Shown here: positions 1 to 7,937 of the stretch, one piece after another
Numbering within the stretch: position 1 is the first letter of the stretch
Layout: every line of letters begins with the position of its first letter
Source: Zeimonas sp036675585
Lineage (GTDB): Bacteria > Pseudomonadota > Gammaproteobacteria > Burkholderiales > Burkholderiaceae_E
Assembly (NCBI GenBank): GCA_036675585.1
Contig: JAKFES010000300.1
Location: 1 to 41,283, forward strand
DNA: 41,283 nucleotides
Direction of reading: 5' to 3'
Notes under the pieces: model-generated
Databases searched by the model: none
What the model was told of the DNA's origin: nothing
The model's input: only the letters and a program-made list of their open reading frames with translations
Position numbers and translations under genes: made by a program

Positions 1-46
1 CGGGTGTTTTCGCACGTGGAATGCATTCCACAAACGAAAACACCCG
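1..46. repeat. large interrupted palindrome at window start
   Basis: CGGGTGTTTTCG (1-12) is the exact reverse complement of CGAAAACACCCG (35-46). Between them lies a second perfect palindrome, TGGAATGCATTCCA (17-30), on the same centre, with a 3-4 base internal mismatch on each side. The structure could act as a bidirectional terminator or protein-binding dyad. What lies to its left is outside the window, so its role is unknown. Confidence 0.6.
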
Positions 47-183
47 GTTTCCGGGAATAGACGCGATTCGGCCGGCGGCGGCAGCGCCAAGCGTGCCTCC
101 CCCGGCACACCACAACCTGCGTACGAACGCAGTCCCGCTCGTCAGCCCGATCGCCTGCACAACGAGCAGCCCAAGGCCCTCGA

Positions 184-247
184 GCGTTGTCCACGGCCGC
201 CGGTTCGGTCGCCGACACGAACCGGACCGGCCGGCGGTGGACAACGC
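184..247. repeat. long imperfect hairpin downstream of nhaP2
   Basis: GCGTTGTCCAC (184-194) pairs exactly with GTGGACAACGC (237-247). Pairing continues inwards over about 14 more positions with one bulge and one mismatch, leaving a short loop near 210-219. It lies about 130 bases beyond the nhaP2 stop codon. There is no T-tract on either side, so it is not a textbook terminator; a REP-like or mRNA-stabilising hairpin is possible. The rest of 1-374 holds no gene I can support: the open frames there are Arg/Pro-rich and look like GC-driven noise. Confidence 0.55.
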
Positions 248-374
248 GTGGTGCCATGCGCAACTTTCCTTCTCGGCGCGCCCGCGGCAGACGGCCCGCG
301 CCTTTGCACGCGCCGCATCGCTGCGCAGTGCGGCGCGCGTCGTGCAACCCGCGGTGCAGCAACGGAAGTGAAGC

Positions 375-2081
375 TCAGCGGGTCGCGCGCTCGAGCTTCA
401 GGCCCACCTTGAGCACGCGCCCGCCGACGATCTCGCGCGCGACCAGCAGCAGCCCGGAGATGCGTACCGCGTCGCCCTCGACGATGCGCGGCGCGCGCCG
501 GCGCATCGCCTCGTCGAGCGAAAGACCTTCCAGCTCGGGCGGTATCTCGCACCCGTAGGCGGCACAGACGTCGGCGAACGATGCCCCGCCCTCGAGCACG
601 AAGTCGCCGTAGAAGCGTCGGCGGGCGTCTGAATCGACGCTCGTGAACAGTTGCGAAAGGCGATCGACCTCGACGTCGGGCGCAACGAGCATCACGACGT
701 CGTCGCGCGCCAGCGCCCCGGCCGCGTGGTCCTGGATGACCGTGCTGCTGCGCAGCACCGCGACGATGCGCGCGCCGTCGGGAAGGATCAGCGAGCGCAG
801 GTCGACGCCGAGCATCGGCGAGCGCTCGCCGATGAGGAACTCGAGCACCGCGAGCCGGTCGTCGGACAGCGTCGGGCGCACCCGCGGCTCGTCGCGCGGC
901 GGCAGTCCGACGCCGAAGCGGCGCGCCGCGTACGGAACCGAGGTCCCCTGCAGCAGCAGCGAAGTCACGACGACGACGAACGCGATGTTGAACAGCAGTT
1001 CGGCGTCGGGAACGCCGGCGAGCAGCGGGAAGACCGCGAGCACGATCGGCACCGCGCCGCGCAGCCCGATCCACCCCATGAAGGCGACTTCGCGCGGCGC
1101 GAAGCGAAACGGCCACAGGCACAGCCAGACGGCGACCGGCCGCGCGACGAGCATCAGGAACGCCGAGACGAGCAGCGCTCCCGTCGCGATGGCCGGGAGT
1201 TCCGACGGCGTGACGAGCAGGCCGAGCAGCAGGAACATGCTCGACTGCGCGAGCCACGCCATGCCGTCCATCGCGCGCAGCAGGTTCTCGGCGGACCGGC
1301 GCATCCGGTTGCCGACCATCAGGCCGACCAGGTAGACGGCGACGAAACCGCTGCCGCCCAGGCTGCTCACCAGCGCAAAAGCAGCGACGCCGCCCGAACA
1401 CAGCAGCAGCGCGCTCAGGCCCTCGCCGACGTGCGCGGCGCGCATCACGCGCGCCATCGCGTAGCCCAGGCCCACGCCGAGAACGGCACCGAGCCCGAAC
1501 TGCAGGACGAGCCGACGCGCGAGGTCGATCCCGCTCAGCTCGGCGGGCGCCATCAGCACCCCGATCATCGACGTCGTGAGAAAGATCGCCGTCGGATCGT
1601 TGATGCCCGATTCGATCTCGAGCGTGTTGGCGACGCGTTCGTTCAGCCGGGTGCCGCTCGAGCGCAGCAGCGAGAACACCGCGGCCGCGTCGGTCGATCC
1701 GACGATGGCGCCGAGCAGCAGGCCGACGCGCCAGTCGACGTCGAAGACCCAGGCGGTGAACAGGCCCGTGGGCAGCGCCGTGAGCAGGACGCCCGGCGCA
1801 GCGAGCACCAGCGACGGGCGCAGTGCCACGCGGAACGTCGCGAACTTCGTCCTCAGGCCGCCGTCGAGCAGGATGATCGCCAGCGCGAGATTGCCGACGA
1901 AGAACGCGAGCCGGTGGTCGTCGAAATCGATTCCGCCGATGCCGTTCTCGCCGGCCAGCATGCCGACCAGCAGGAACACCAGCAGAAAAGGAATGCCGAA
2001 GCGCGACGAGAACGCACCGAGCACGATCCCGCCGAACATCACGAGCGCTCCGACCAGGAGCAGCTGGTTGACGGCTTCCAT
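375..2081 (-). CDS. nhaP2: potassium/proton antiporter, NhaP2 (CvrA) type
   Basis: 568 aa, close to the roughly 578 aa of E. coli NhaP2. Residues 1-390 form the CPA1 cation/proton antiporter domain with about 12 membrane segments and conserved acidic motifs: GSTDAAAVF around D131 and ESGINDPTA with the N161-D162 pair. The C-terminal ~170 residues are soluble and look like a TrkA-C/RCK_C domain followed by a transporter-associated (CorC/HlyC-like) domain, as in NhaP2. Family role: K+ efflux in exchange for H+ across the inner membrane. The ATG at 2081 (MEAVNQLL) was chosen because the preceding in-frame extension is not antiporter-like. No strong ribosome site is visible. It is divergent from the DUF6064 remnant. 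Confidence 0.9.
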   Translation of the reverse strand: MEAVNQLLLVGALVMFGGIVLGAFSSRFGIPFLLVFLLVGMLAGENGIGGIDFDDHRLAFFVGNLALAIILLDGGLRTKFATFRVALRPSLVLAAPGVLLTALPTGLFTAWVFDVDWRVGLLLGAIVGSTDAAAVFSLLRSSGTRLNERVANTLEIESGINDPTAIFLTTSMIGVLMAPAELSGIDLARRLVLQFGLGAVLGVGLGYAMARVMRAAHVGEGLSALLLCSGGVAAFALVSSLGGSGFVAVYLVGLMVGNRMRRSAENLLRAMDGMAWLAQSSMFLLLGLLVTPSELPAIATGALLVSAFLMLVARPVAVWLCLWPFRFAPREVAFMGWIGLRGAVPIVLAVFPLLAGVPDAELLFNIAFVVVVTSLLLQGTSVPYAARRFGVGLPPRDEPRVRPTLSDDRLAVLEFLIGERSPMLGVDLRSLILPDGARIVAVLRSSTVIQDHAAGALARDDVVMLVAPDVEVDRLSQLFTSVDSDARRRFYGDFVLEGGASFADVCAAYGCEIPPELEGLSLDEAMRRRAPRIVEGDAVRISGLLLVAREIVGGRVLKVGLKLERATR

Positions 2082-2271
2082 GGGTCGAAAAGAGTACCAG
2101 CCGCCTGGGCTCTTCGACCGTGTGCCGAGATCGGGAAATGTCGCCCCGCTAACGATAATCTTTCGTTTTCGGCCCGTCTCGACGCTGGAGGTAGCCGCCC
2201 ATACCGTATCGTTGCAGACGACAAAACGGTCGTGCCGCGCAACGCAGAACGACGATGGCGAGGAGAGGCGC

Positions 2272-2607
2272 ATGGACGTGCCCTTCAGTGTCGAACCGTT
2301 CTTCGACGTGTTCGCTCCTTCGCGCTCATCGCCTACCCCATCCCCAGCCGACTCCTCGGGCACCCGTACCCGGCCGCGCCGACTTTCGGATTGCCCTGTC
2401 CGACGACGATCTATCACCGTGGGGGTCCTTCTGTTCGCCAAGGCACCCCTTCCCCGCGCAGTGCTCGCAATACCGCTTCTGTGGGCGCCGGTGGGCTCGA
2501 CTGCAGCCCTCACGCTCGGCGTGTATCAGGACCTCGGCCTTCCGGTCGCCGGAGTCGTGGCTCTGGTGATGTTGATCTGGCCCGATAACGTGCCTGTTTT
2601 CGCCTGA
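2272..2607 (+). pseudogene. remnant of a DUF6064-family membrane protein gene
   Basis: A start with GGAGAGG upstream opens MDVPFSVEPFFDVFA, the usual N-terminus of DUF6064 proteins. The central ~120 codons are then missing and the reading frame changes near 2320. The next family block (GHPYPAAPTFGLPCPTTI) lies in another frame at about 2358-2411. A probable single-base insertion near 2413 moves the rest (VGVLLFAKAPLPR, then LPLLW-like and QDLGLPVAGVVALVML) back into the first frame, ending at TGA 2605-2607. DUF6064 proteins are usually a little over 200 aa and of unknown function; this copy retains about half. The family assignment rests on memory of the conserved blocks. Confidence 0.72.
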
Positions 2608-2612
2608 CTCGC

Positions 2613-4187
2613 ATGCCGGCGAACACCGACGGCCTGCCGGCCGTGTTGGCCAGGCGTTTGCTCGGCGTGCTGGCGGTCGCAACCGTGGTCGCCGCGTTGC
2701 ACGGCTGCTCCCAATTGCCGTCGCTGGAGGGCCGAAGCTTCTCGGCGACCGTGCAGGACACGGCCGATACGCGGCTCGGCCAATCGGTGCGGCCCCTGAC
2801 GCAGGCGCACCCCGGCAAGTCCGGCGTGTTCGCGCTGGCCGATGGGCGTGACGCCTTCGCCGCGCGCGTACTGCTGGCTGACGCGAGCGAGCGCTCGCTC
2901 GACATCCAGTACTACATCTGGCAAGACGACACGACCGGCACCTTGCTGTTCGAAGCGTTACGCCGCGCCGCCGACCGGGGCGTTCGTGTGCGCCTGCTCC
3001 TCGATGACAACGGCACGGCTGGGCTGGACGCCGTTCTCGCCGCGCTCGATGCACACCCCGACATCGAAGTGCGGCTGTTCAATCCGTTCCTGCATCGTCG
3101 CTGGCGTGCCCTGGGCTACCTCACCGACTTTTCGCGGCTGAACCGGCGCATGCACAACAAGTCGTTCACCGCCGACAACCAGGCCACGATCATCGGAGGG
3201 CGCAACGTCGGCGACGAGTACTTCGACGCAGGCGAGGGCCTGTCGTTCTCCGATCTCGATGTGCTTGCGATCGGCCCGGTGGTGAACGATGTTTCGAGGG
3301 ACTTCGACCGTTACTGGGCGAGCGACTCGTCCTATCCGGCCGAGCGCGTGCTGCCGCCGGTGAGCCCCGACGCACTTGCCGGCGTTGCATCAGCCGCTTC
3401 GCTCGTCGAACAGGATCCCGCTACCGCGCAGTACAGGCAGGCGATCGCCCGCTTGCCGTACGTGCGCCAGGCGCTTGCGGGTCAACTGCCGTTCGAATGG
3501 GCCAAGACGCTCATGGTCAGCGACGATCCGGCCAAGGGCCTCGGCCGTGCAGCAGACAACCAACTGCTGTGGCCGCGGCTCCAGCAGATCCTCGAGGCGC
3601 CCGAGCGCGAGCTCGAACTGGTCTCGGCCTATTTCGTGCCCGGGGCGAACGGCACCGAGTACTTTTCTGCCTTGGCCAGGCAAGGCGTACAGGTCACGAT
3701 ACTCACCAACTCGCTGGCAGCCACCGACGTTCCCGCCGTTCACGCCGGCTATGCGAAACGGCGCAAGCCCATGCTCGAGGCGGGGGTCGTGCTCTTCGAA
3801 ATGGACGCCGGGTTTTCGCCTCCTCCGGCCGAACCCCACGGGCCGATCGGGAGTTCCAGCGCCAGCCTGCACGCCAAGACGTTTTCGGTCGATCGCTCAC
3901 GCGTGTTCATCGGGTCGTTCAACTTCGACCCCCGCTCCGCGCGGCTCAACACCGAAATGGGCTTCGTGATCGACAGCCCCGCCATGGCCCGGGCGATTGC
4001 CGATGCGTTTGCCGGCAGCATTCCGGCTCGCGCGTACAGCGTGCGCCTGAGCGACGCCGGAGCGCTGCAGTGGGTCGAGCAGCGCGACGGCAAGGAGATC
4101 GTGCACGATGAAGAGCCGGGCGCCGGCTTGTGGCTGCGCGCGTTTGTGGGGGTGTTATCGGTGCTGCCGATCGAATGGCTGCTGTGA
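2613..4187 (+). CDS. phospholipase D family lipoprotein, cardiolipin synthase C-like
   Basis: 524 aa with two HKD motifs: H181-x-K183-x4-D188 (HNKSFTAD, followed by GGRN) and H420-x-K422-x4-D427 (HAKTFSVD, followed by GSFN). These form the active site of phospholipase D enzymes, which work through a phosphatidyl-histidine intermediate. The N-terminus has a hydrophobic stretch ending in a lipobox-like LHGC (C32), so a periplasmic lipoprotein is likely. Length and layout fit the ClsC/YmdC group, which makes cardiolipin from phosphatidylglycerol and phosphatidylethanolamine; the substrate here is inferred. It starts 5 bases after the DUF6064 remnant. Its last 33 bases overlap the convergent LysR gene. 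Confidence 0.88.
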   Translation: MPANTDGLPAVLARRLLGVLAVATVVAALHGCSQLPSLEGRSFSATVQDTADTRLGQSVRPLTQAHPGKSGVFALADGRDAFAARVLLADASERSLDIQYYIWQDDTTGTLLFEALRRAADRGVRVRLLLDDNGTAGLDAVLAALDAHPDIEVRLFNPFLHRRWRALGYLTDFSRLNRRMHNKSFTADNQATIIGGRNVGDEYFDAGEGLSFSDLDVLAIGPVVNDVSRDFDRYWASDSSYPAERVLPPVSPDALAGVASAASLVEQDPATAQYRQAIARLPYVRQALAGQLPFEWAKTLMVSDDPAKGLGRAADNQLLWPRLQQILEAPERELELVSAYFVPGANGTEYFSALARQGVQVTILTNSLAATDVPAVHAGYAKRRKPMLEAGVVLFEMDAGFSPPPAEPHGPIGSSSASLHAKTFSVDRSRVFIGSFNFDPRSARLNTEMGFVIDSPAMARAIADAFAGSIPARAYSVRLSDAGALQWVEQRDGKEIVHDEEPGAGLWLRAFVGVLSVLPIEWLL

Positions 4188-5141
4188 TGTCGAGCGGCGG
4201 CTGCCGGTCCCCGACGACGACTGCGCGATGCCGCCCGCGTGATCCGTGAGGAGCGCGCTCACCTCGTCGACCAGATGGTCGACGAGTGCCCGTACCGACG
4301 GGCGCAGGCCCTTGCGCGTCGTGAACACCAGATGGACCACGTCGGCAGGCGTCGACCACTCGGGAAGCACCTCGACGAGCTCGCGCGCGTGCAGGCGGCG
4401 CCGGCAGATGTGCCACGGCAACAGCGCGATGCCGACCCCGCGCAGGGCCGCCTCGAGCAGCGGCGCGCTGTCGCCGCTCGCCAGTCGCGGCCGCTGCACG
4501 ATGCTGGCGCTGGCCCCGTCGAGACGCACGAAAGCCCACTCGGTCGGGCGGCCGTCGGCCTGAAGCGCGATCGTCGGCTGCTTCTCGATGTCCTCGAGCT
4601 GCGATACCGGGTGCCGCTTCAGGAAACCGGGACTCGCCACCAGCACGAGATTGGTCTTGCCGAGCGGGCGCGCGATCATCGAACGCTCGTCGTCGATGCG
4701 TTGCCGCGCGCGCATCGCGACGTCGATCCCTTCCTCGATCAGGTCGACTCGGCGGTTGACGACGTGCAGCTCGAGATTCACTTTCGGATAGCGCAGCAGG
4801 AATCCGGGCAGCACGTCGCCGACCAGTTCGTGCAGCACGCCCTGCGGACAACTCATGCGGACGCTGCCGCCGGGCTCGCTGGTGGCGCGCGCCGCGACGG
4901 CCTCGGCCGACTCGGCGCTCTCGAGCATCGCGAGACAGTGCTCATGGAACTCGCGACCCACGTCGGTCACGCGGAAGCGGCGCGTCGAACGCTCGAGCAA
5001 TTTGAGGTGCAGGCGGTTCTCGAGTCGCGAGACCGATTTGCTCAAGCTGGACTTCGGGGCCCCGGTCGCGCGGGAGGCCGCAGTGAAGCCGCCGTGCTGG
5101 ACTACGGCCGCGAAATGAGCGAGTTCGTTGAGGTCGTGCAT
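4155..5141 (-). CDS. LysR-family transcriptional regulator
   Basis: 328 aa. Residues 1-60 form the winged helix-turn-helix of LysR regulators (AHFAAVVQHGGFTAASRA, then LSKSVSRLENRL and STRRFRVTDVG). Residues ~90-295 are the periplasmic-binding-like effector domain (PxVxLELHV, DVAMRAR, then the LLPWHICRRRL region). The last ~25 residues are a polar Ser/Arg/Gln tail that overlaps the 3' end of the phospholipase gene. It is divergent from the 96-aa secreted protein gene at 5253, with a dyad (5162-5176) between them, the usual LysR layout. The likely target is that gene and perhaps the glutathionyl-hydroquinone reductase beyond; the effector is unknown. Confidence 0.9.
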   Translation of the reverse strand: MHDLNELAHFAAVVQHGGFTAASRATGAPKSSLSKSVSRLENRLHLKLLERSTRRFRVTDVGREFHEHCLAMLESAESAEAVAARATSEPGGSVRMSCPQGVLHELVGDVLPGFLLRYPKVNLELHVVNRRVDLIEEGIDVAMRARQRIDDERSMIARPLGKTNLVLVASPGFLKRHPVSQLEDIEKQPTIALQADGRPTEWAFVRLDGASASIVQRPRLASGDSAPLLEAALRGVGIALLPWHICRRRLHARELVEVLPEWSTPADVVHLVFTTRKGLRPSVRALVDHLVDEVSALLTDHAGGIAQSSSGTGSRRSTSQQPFDRQHR

Positions 5142-5161
5142 GGAGAGATTGTTTCCCTACG

Positions 5162-5176
5162 TGGACAGTTTGTCCA
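5162..5176. promoter_or_regulatory. candidate LysR operator dyad
   Basis: TGGACA-GTT-TGTCCA is a perfect 6-base inverted repeat in the 111-base interval between the LysR gene and the divergent secreted-protein gene. It begins with T and ends with A like a LysR box, although the spacing is T-N13-A rather than T-N11-A. Its location suggests autoregulation plus control of the divergent gene. Confidence 0.5.
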
Positions 5177-5252
5177 TCCGAACCCGGTTTATCGGTTCTT
5201 CGTTTCCCTTTAGCCTACATTCACCTCAACACGGAAATCGAAGGAGAACTTC

Positions 5253-5543
5253 ATGAACCCCATCCACAAACTCGGTATTGCCGCCGCCGTTGCTTTGGTC
5301 GCCGTAGGCAGCCACGCGCAGACCATCGAAACCGACTACCCGTTCGTCGGCGGATCGGCCCTCGCCGCCGAGCGCGTGATCGATTCGCGCGACCAGCAGC
5401 CGGTCGAACCGGTGCTTGTCCAATCGAACGCGGAAGGACCGAAGGTCACGGCGAGCCAGCGCGATGCCGATGTGTCGAACGAGCAGGTGCGTGCGAAAGC
5501 GCAAGTCCGCTTCCTGCTGGCGCCGGACGTCGATCCGGTCTGA
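5253..5543 (+). CDS. small secreted protein, paralogue of the 7938-8228 product
   Basis: 96 aa, function unknown. A Sec signal peptide (residues 1-22, MNPIHK, hydrophobic core, cleavage near SHA-Q) precedes a ~74-residue polar mature part without Cys. The mature part contains ETDYP and the block EPVLVQSNAEGPKV. The protein encoded at 7938-8228 on the other strand has the same length and matching blocks (ETEYP; EPFLIQSNSEGPTV), so the two are paralogues. AAGGAG lies at a good distance before the ATG. It is divergent from the LysR gene, and a 12-base stem hairpin follows, so it is probably its own transcription unit. Confidence 0.75.
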   Translation: MNPIHKLGIAAAVALVAVGSHAQTIETDYPFVGGSALAAERVIDSRDQQPVEPVLVQSNAEGPKVTASQRDADVSNEQVRAKAQVRFLLAPDVDPV

Positions 5544-5575
5544 GCGACCGGAGCAAAGGCAAGGGACGCAAACTA

Positions 5576-5603
5576 CGCCCCGCGCAGTGTTCTGCGCGGG
5601 GCG
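5576..5603 (+). terminator. strong hairpin after the secreted-protein gene
   Basis: CGCCCCGCGCAG and CTGCGCGGGGCG form a perfect 12-base stem around a TGTT loop, 32 bases after the stop at 5543. No T-run follows, so it may be a Rho-aided terminator, an attenuator or an mRNA-stabilising end. Confidence 0.6.
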
Positions 5604-5651
5604 CGTCGTCGTGACGGGACGCCGCGCGTTGGTTCCCGAAAGGAGATCGAA

Positions 5652-6623
5652 ATGGGGTTGCTCGTCGACGGAACGTGGTTCGACCAGTGGTACGACACGG
5701 CGGCCACGGGCGGACGCTTCGTGCGCAGCGAAACGCAGTTCCGCAACTGGGTCACCGCCGATGGAACCCGCGGGCCGAGCGGCGAAGGCGGCTTTCCCGC
5801 CGAAGCGGGCCGCTACCGCCTGTACGTGTCGCTCGCCTGCCCGTGGGCGCATCGCACGCTGATTCTTCGCGCGCTGAAAGGACTCGGCGAGTGGATCGGC
5901 GTATCGGTGGTCCATCCGCACATGGCGGAGAACGGATGGACCTTCGATCCTGCGCCCGGCGTCGTCCCCGATCCCGACGGCGCGCAGTACCTGTACCAGG
6001 TCTATCTGCGCGCGAAGAGCGACTACAGCGGCCGCGTCACGGTGCCGGTGCTGTGGGACTCGAAGCGCGCGACGATCGTCAGCAACGAGTCGTCCGAGAT
6101 CGTTCGGATGCTGAACAGCGCGTTCGACGGAATCGGAGCGAAGGCCGGCGACTACGCCCCGGCGGAATACCTGCCCGAGATCGACGCGATCAATGCACGC
6201 CTCTACGAAACCGTGAACAACGGCGTGTACAAGGCCGGCTTCGCCACGGAGCAGCGTGTCTACGAACGCGAGGTGGCGACGTTGTTCGATTCGCTGGACG
6301 AACTCGAGTCGCGCCTGTCCGGCCAGCGCTATCTGCTCGGCGATCGCGTCACCGAATCGGACTGGAGGCTGTTCACGACGCTGGTGCGCTTCGACGCCGT
6401 CTATCACGGCCACTTCAAATGCAATCTGCGCCGCCTCGTCGACTACCCGAACCTCTGGGCCTATGCGCGCGAGCTGTATCAGTGGCCCGGCGTGGCGGAC
6501 ACGGTGAACTTCGCGCACATCCAGCAGCACTACTACCGCAGCCACCCGACGATCAACCCCAACGGGATCGTTCCGCTCGGCCCGGTCGTCGACTGGAGCG
6601 AGCCGCACCGACGCGGCACTTGA
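5652..6623 (+). CDS. yqjG: glutathionyl-hydroquinone reductase (YqjG/ECM4 type, Xi-class GST)
   Basis: 323 aa. The catalytic CPWA motif is at C63-A66 (LACPWAHR), typical of Xi-class glutathione transferases that reduce glutathionyl-hydroquinones with glutathione. Other family features are SNESSEIVRMLN (GSH-binding region), the C-terminal helical domain with LGDRVTESDWRLFTTLVRFD, and the C-terminal HYYRSHPTINP block. Length matches E. coli YqjG (328 aa). AAAGGAG stands before the ATG. The enzyme is cytoplasmic. The LysR regulator upstream may influence it, but the 5576-5603 hairpin lies between. Confidence 0.93.
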   Translation: MGLLVDGTWFDQWYDTAATGGRFVRSETQFRNWVTADGTRGPSGEGGFPAEAGRYRLYVSLACPWAHRTLILRALKGLGEWIGVSVVHPHMAENGWTFDPAPGVVPDPDGAQYLYQVYLRAKSDYSGRVTVPVLWDSKRATIVSNESSEIVRMLNSAFDGIGAKAGDYAPAEYLPEIDAINARLYETVNNGVYKAGFATEQRVYEREVATLFDSLDELESRLSGQRYLLGDRVTESDWRLFTTLVRFDAVYHGHFKCNLRRLVDYPNLWAYARELYQWPGVADTVNFAHIQQHYYRSHPTINPNGIVPLGPVVDWSEPHRRGT

Positions 6624-6658
6624 TGCGCCAGTCCGGGATCCGGGTACGCTCGTTCGCC

Positions 6659-6745
6659 TGGTGCCGGAGGCGGGAATCGAACCCGCACGCCCTCTCGGGC
6701 ACCGGATTTTGAGTCCGGCGCGTCTACCAGTTCCACCACTCCGGC
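6659..6745 (-). tRNA. tRNA-Leu (anticodon CAA)
   Basis: The reverse strand folds as a class II tRNA. The acceptor stem is GCCGGAG/CTCCGGC, the anticodon arm CCGGA-CTCAAAA-TCCGG carries anticodon CAA (reads UUG), the variable arm GCCC-GAGA-GGGC is long, and the T arm is GCGGG-TTCGATT-CCCGC. The discriminator is A, and CCA is encoded (complement of 6659-6661). It lies between yqjG and queA; no T-rich terminator follows. Confidence 0.96.
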
Positions 6746-6852
6746 GCCGCGCGCGCGCCTGCCGCACGACGAAGGCGCGATTATGCGGCCCGCGCGCGAA
6801 CCGCGACAAGCCGCGCGTGCCCGCGGCCGGCCCGCGGCGCGGCACGCCCCAC

Positions 6853-6858
6853 TACAAT
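6853..6858 (+). promoter_or_regulatory. candidate -10 of queA (short or no leader)
   Basis: TACAAT, 5/6 to the sigma-70 -10 consensus, lies only 8 bases before the queA ATG at 6867. Transcription would begin at or next to the start codon. No clear -35 hexamer is visible in the very GC-rich upstream bases. Confidence 0.5.
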
Positions 6859-6866
6859 CGGCGCCG

Positions 6867-7916
6867 ATGCGACTGAGCGACTTCGATTTCGACCTGCCGA
6901 GCGAGCTGATCGCGCAGCATCCGAGCGCGCGGCGCGCCGAGTCGCGACTGCTGCACGTCGGCGACGGACCGTTCGCCGACCTTCGCTTCGACGCGCTGCC
7001 TTCGCTGCTGGCTCCCGGCGACCTGCTCGTCTTCAACGACACGCGCGTGCTGCGCGCGCGGCTGCACGGCGCGAAAGCCACCGGCGGGCGGATCGAGGCG
7101 CTCGTCGAGCGCGTACTGGGCGAACACGAAGCGCTCGTCCAGCTGCGGGCGAGCAAACCGCCGAAACCGGGGATGCGCCTGCAATGGCGCGAGACCGGCG
7201 CGCGGGTGCTCGCGCGCGAAGGCGAATTCTGGCGGCTGCGCTTCGACGAGCCGGTGCTCGCCTGCCTGGAGCGCGAAGGCGCGCTGCCGCTTCCCCCGTA
7301 CATCGAGCGCGCGCCGCTCGCCGACGACGAGGCGCGTTACCAGACGATCTATGCGCGCGAGCCGGGTTCGGTCGCCGCGCCGACGGCGGGGCTGCATTTC
7401 GACGAAGCGGTGCTCGACCGATTGCGCGAGCGCGGCGTGCAGAGCGCGTTCGTCACGTTGCACGTCGGCGCCGGCACTTTCCAGCCGGTGCGCGTCGACG
7501 ATCTGTCGCAGCACCGGATGCACGCCGAGCGATACCACGTCCCCGCGCGCACGGCACAGGCGATCGACGAGGCGCGCAGCCGCGGCGCGCGCATCGTCGC
7601 GGTCGGAACGACCTCGCTGCGCACGCTGGAGTCGGCAGCCGACGAGAGCGGCCGCGTCGCCGCGGGATCGGGCGAGACGCGCTTGTTCGTGACGCCGGGA
7701 TATCGTTTCCGCGTCGTGCAGCGGCTCTTGACGAACTTCCATCTGCCGCGCTCGACGCTGCTGATGCTGGTGAGCGCGTTCGCGGGGGTCGATCGCGTGC
7801 GCCGTGCCTATGCGCACGCGATCGCCCGACGCTACCGGTTCTTCAGCTACGGTGATGCGATGCTGCTGGAGCGTTCCGACGCGAGGGAGTCGCCGCCGGA
7901 ACGCACCGGATCCTGA
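6867..7916 (+). CDS. queA: S-adenosylmethionine:tRNA ribosyltransferase-isomerase QueA
   Basis: 349 aa, near the ~350 aa family norm. QueA transfers the ribosyl moiety of SAM to preQ1 in tRNA (Asp, Asn, His, Tyr) to make epoxyqueuosine. Family blocks seen: FDFDLPSELIAQHPS at the N-terminus, FNDTRVLRARL, the APTAGLHFDE and VTLHVGAGTFQPV blocks, GTTSLRTLES and LLTNFHLPRSTLLMLVSAF near the C-terminus. The ATG at 6867 starts the conserved MRLSDFDF; an upstream in-frame extension is not conserved-looking. tgt, the previous enzyme of the pathway, is on the same strand 2 kb downstream, with unrelated genes between. Confidence 0.97.
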   Translation: MRLSDFDFDLPSELIAQHPSARRAESRLLHVGDGPFADLRFDALPSLLAPGDLLVFNDTRVLRARLHGAKATGGRIEALVERVLGEHEALVQLRASKPPKPGMRLQWRETGARVLAREGEFWRLRFDEPVLACLEREGALPLPPYIERAPLADDEARYQTIYAREPGSVAAPTAGLHFDEAVLDRLRERGVQSAFVTLHVGAGTFQPVRVDDLSQHRMHAERYHVPARTAQAIDEARSRGARIVAVGTTSLRTLESAADESGRVAAGSGETRLFVTPGYRFRVVQRLLTNFHLPRSTLLMLVSAFAGVDRVRRAYAHAIARRYRFFSYGDAMLLERSDARESPPERTGS

Positions 7917-7937
7917 CCGGCCTTGGCCGAACGATCC

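Noticed and set aside
21..371. 116-codon frame in the first 374 bases
   Set aside because: It starts inside a palindrome, has no ribosome site and low-complexity Arg/Pro/Ala composition, and crosses a long hairpin.
651..2588. 645-codon open frame on the + strand opposite nhaP2
   Set aside because: It is antisense to a clear antiporter gene, is full of Arg/Glu/Gln/His typical of GC-rich shadow frames, and has no family resemblance. Only its last part (about 2358-2411) is meaningful, as a piece of the DUF6064 remnant.
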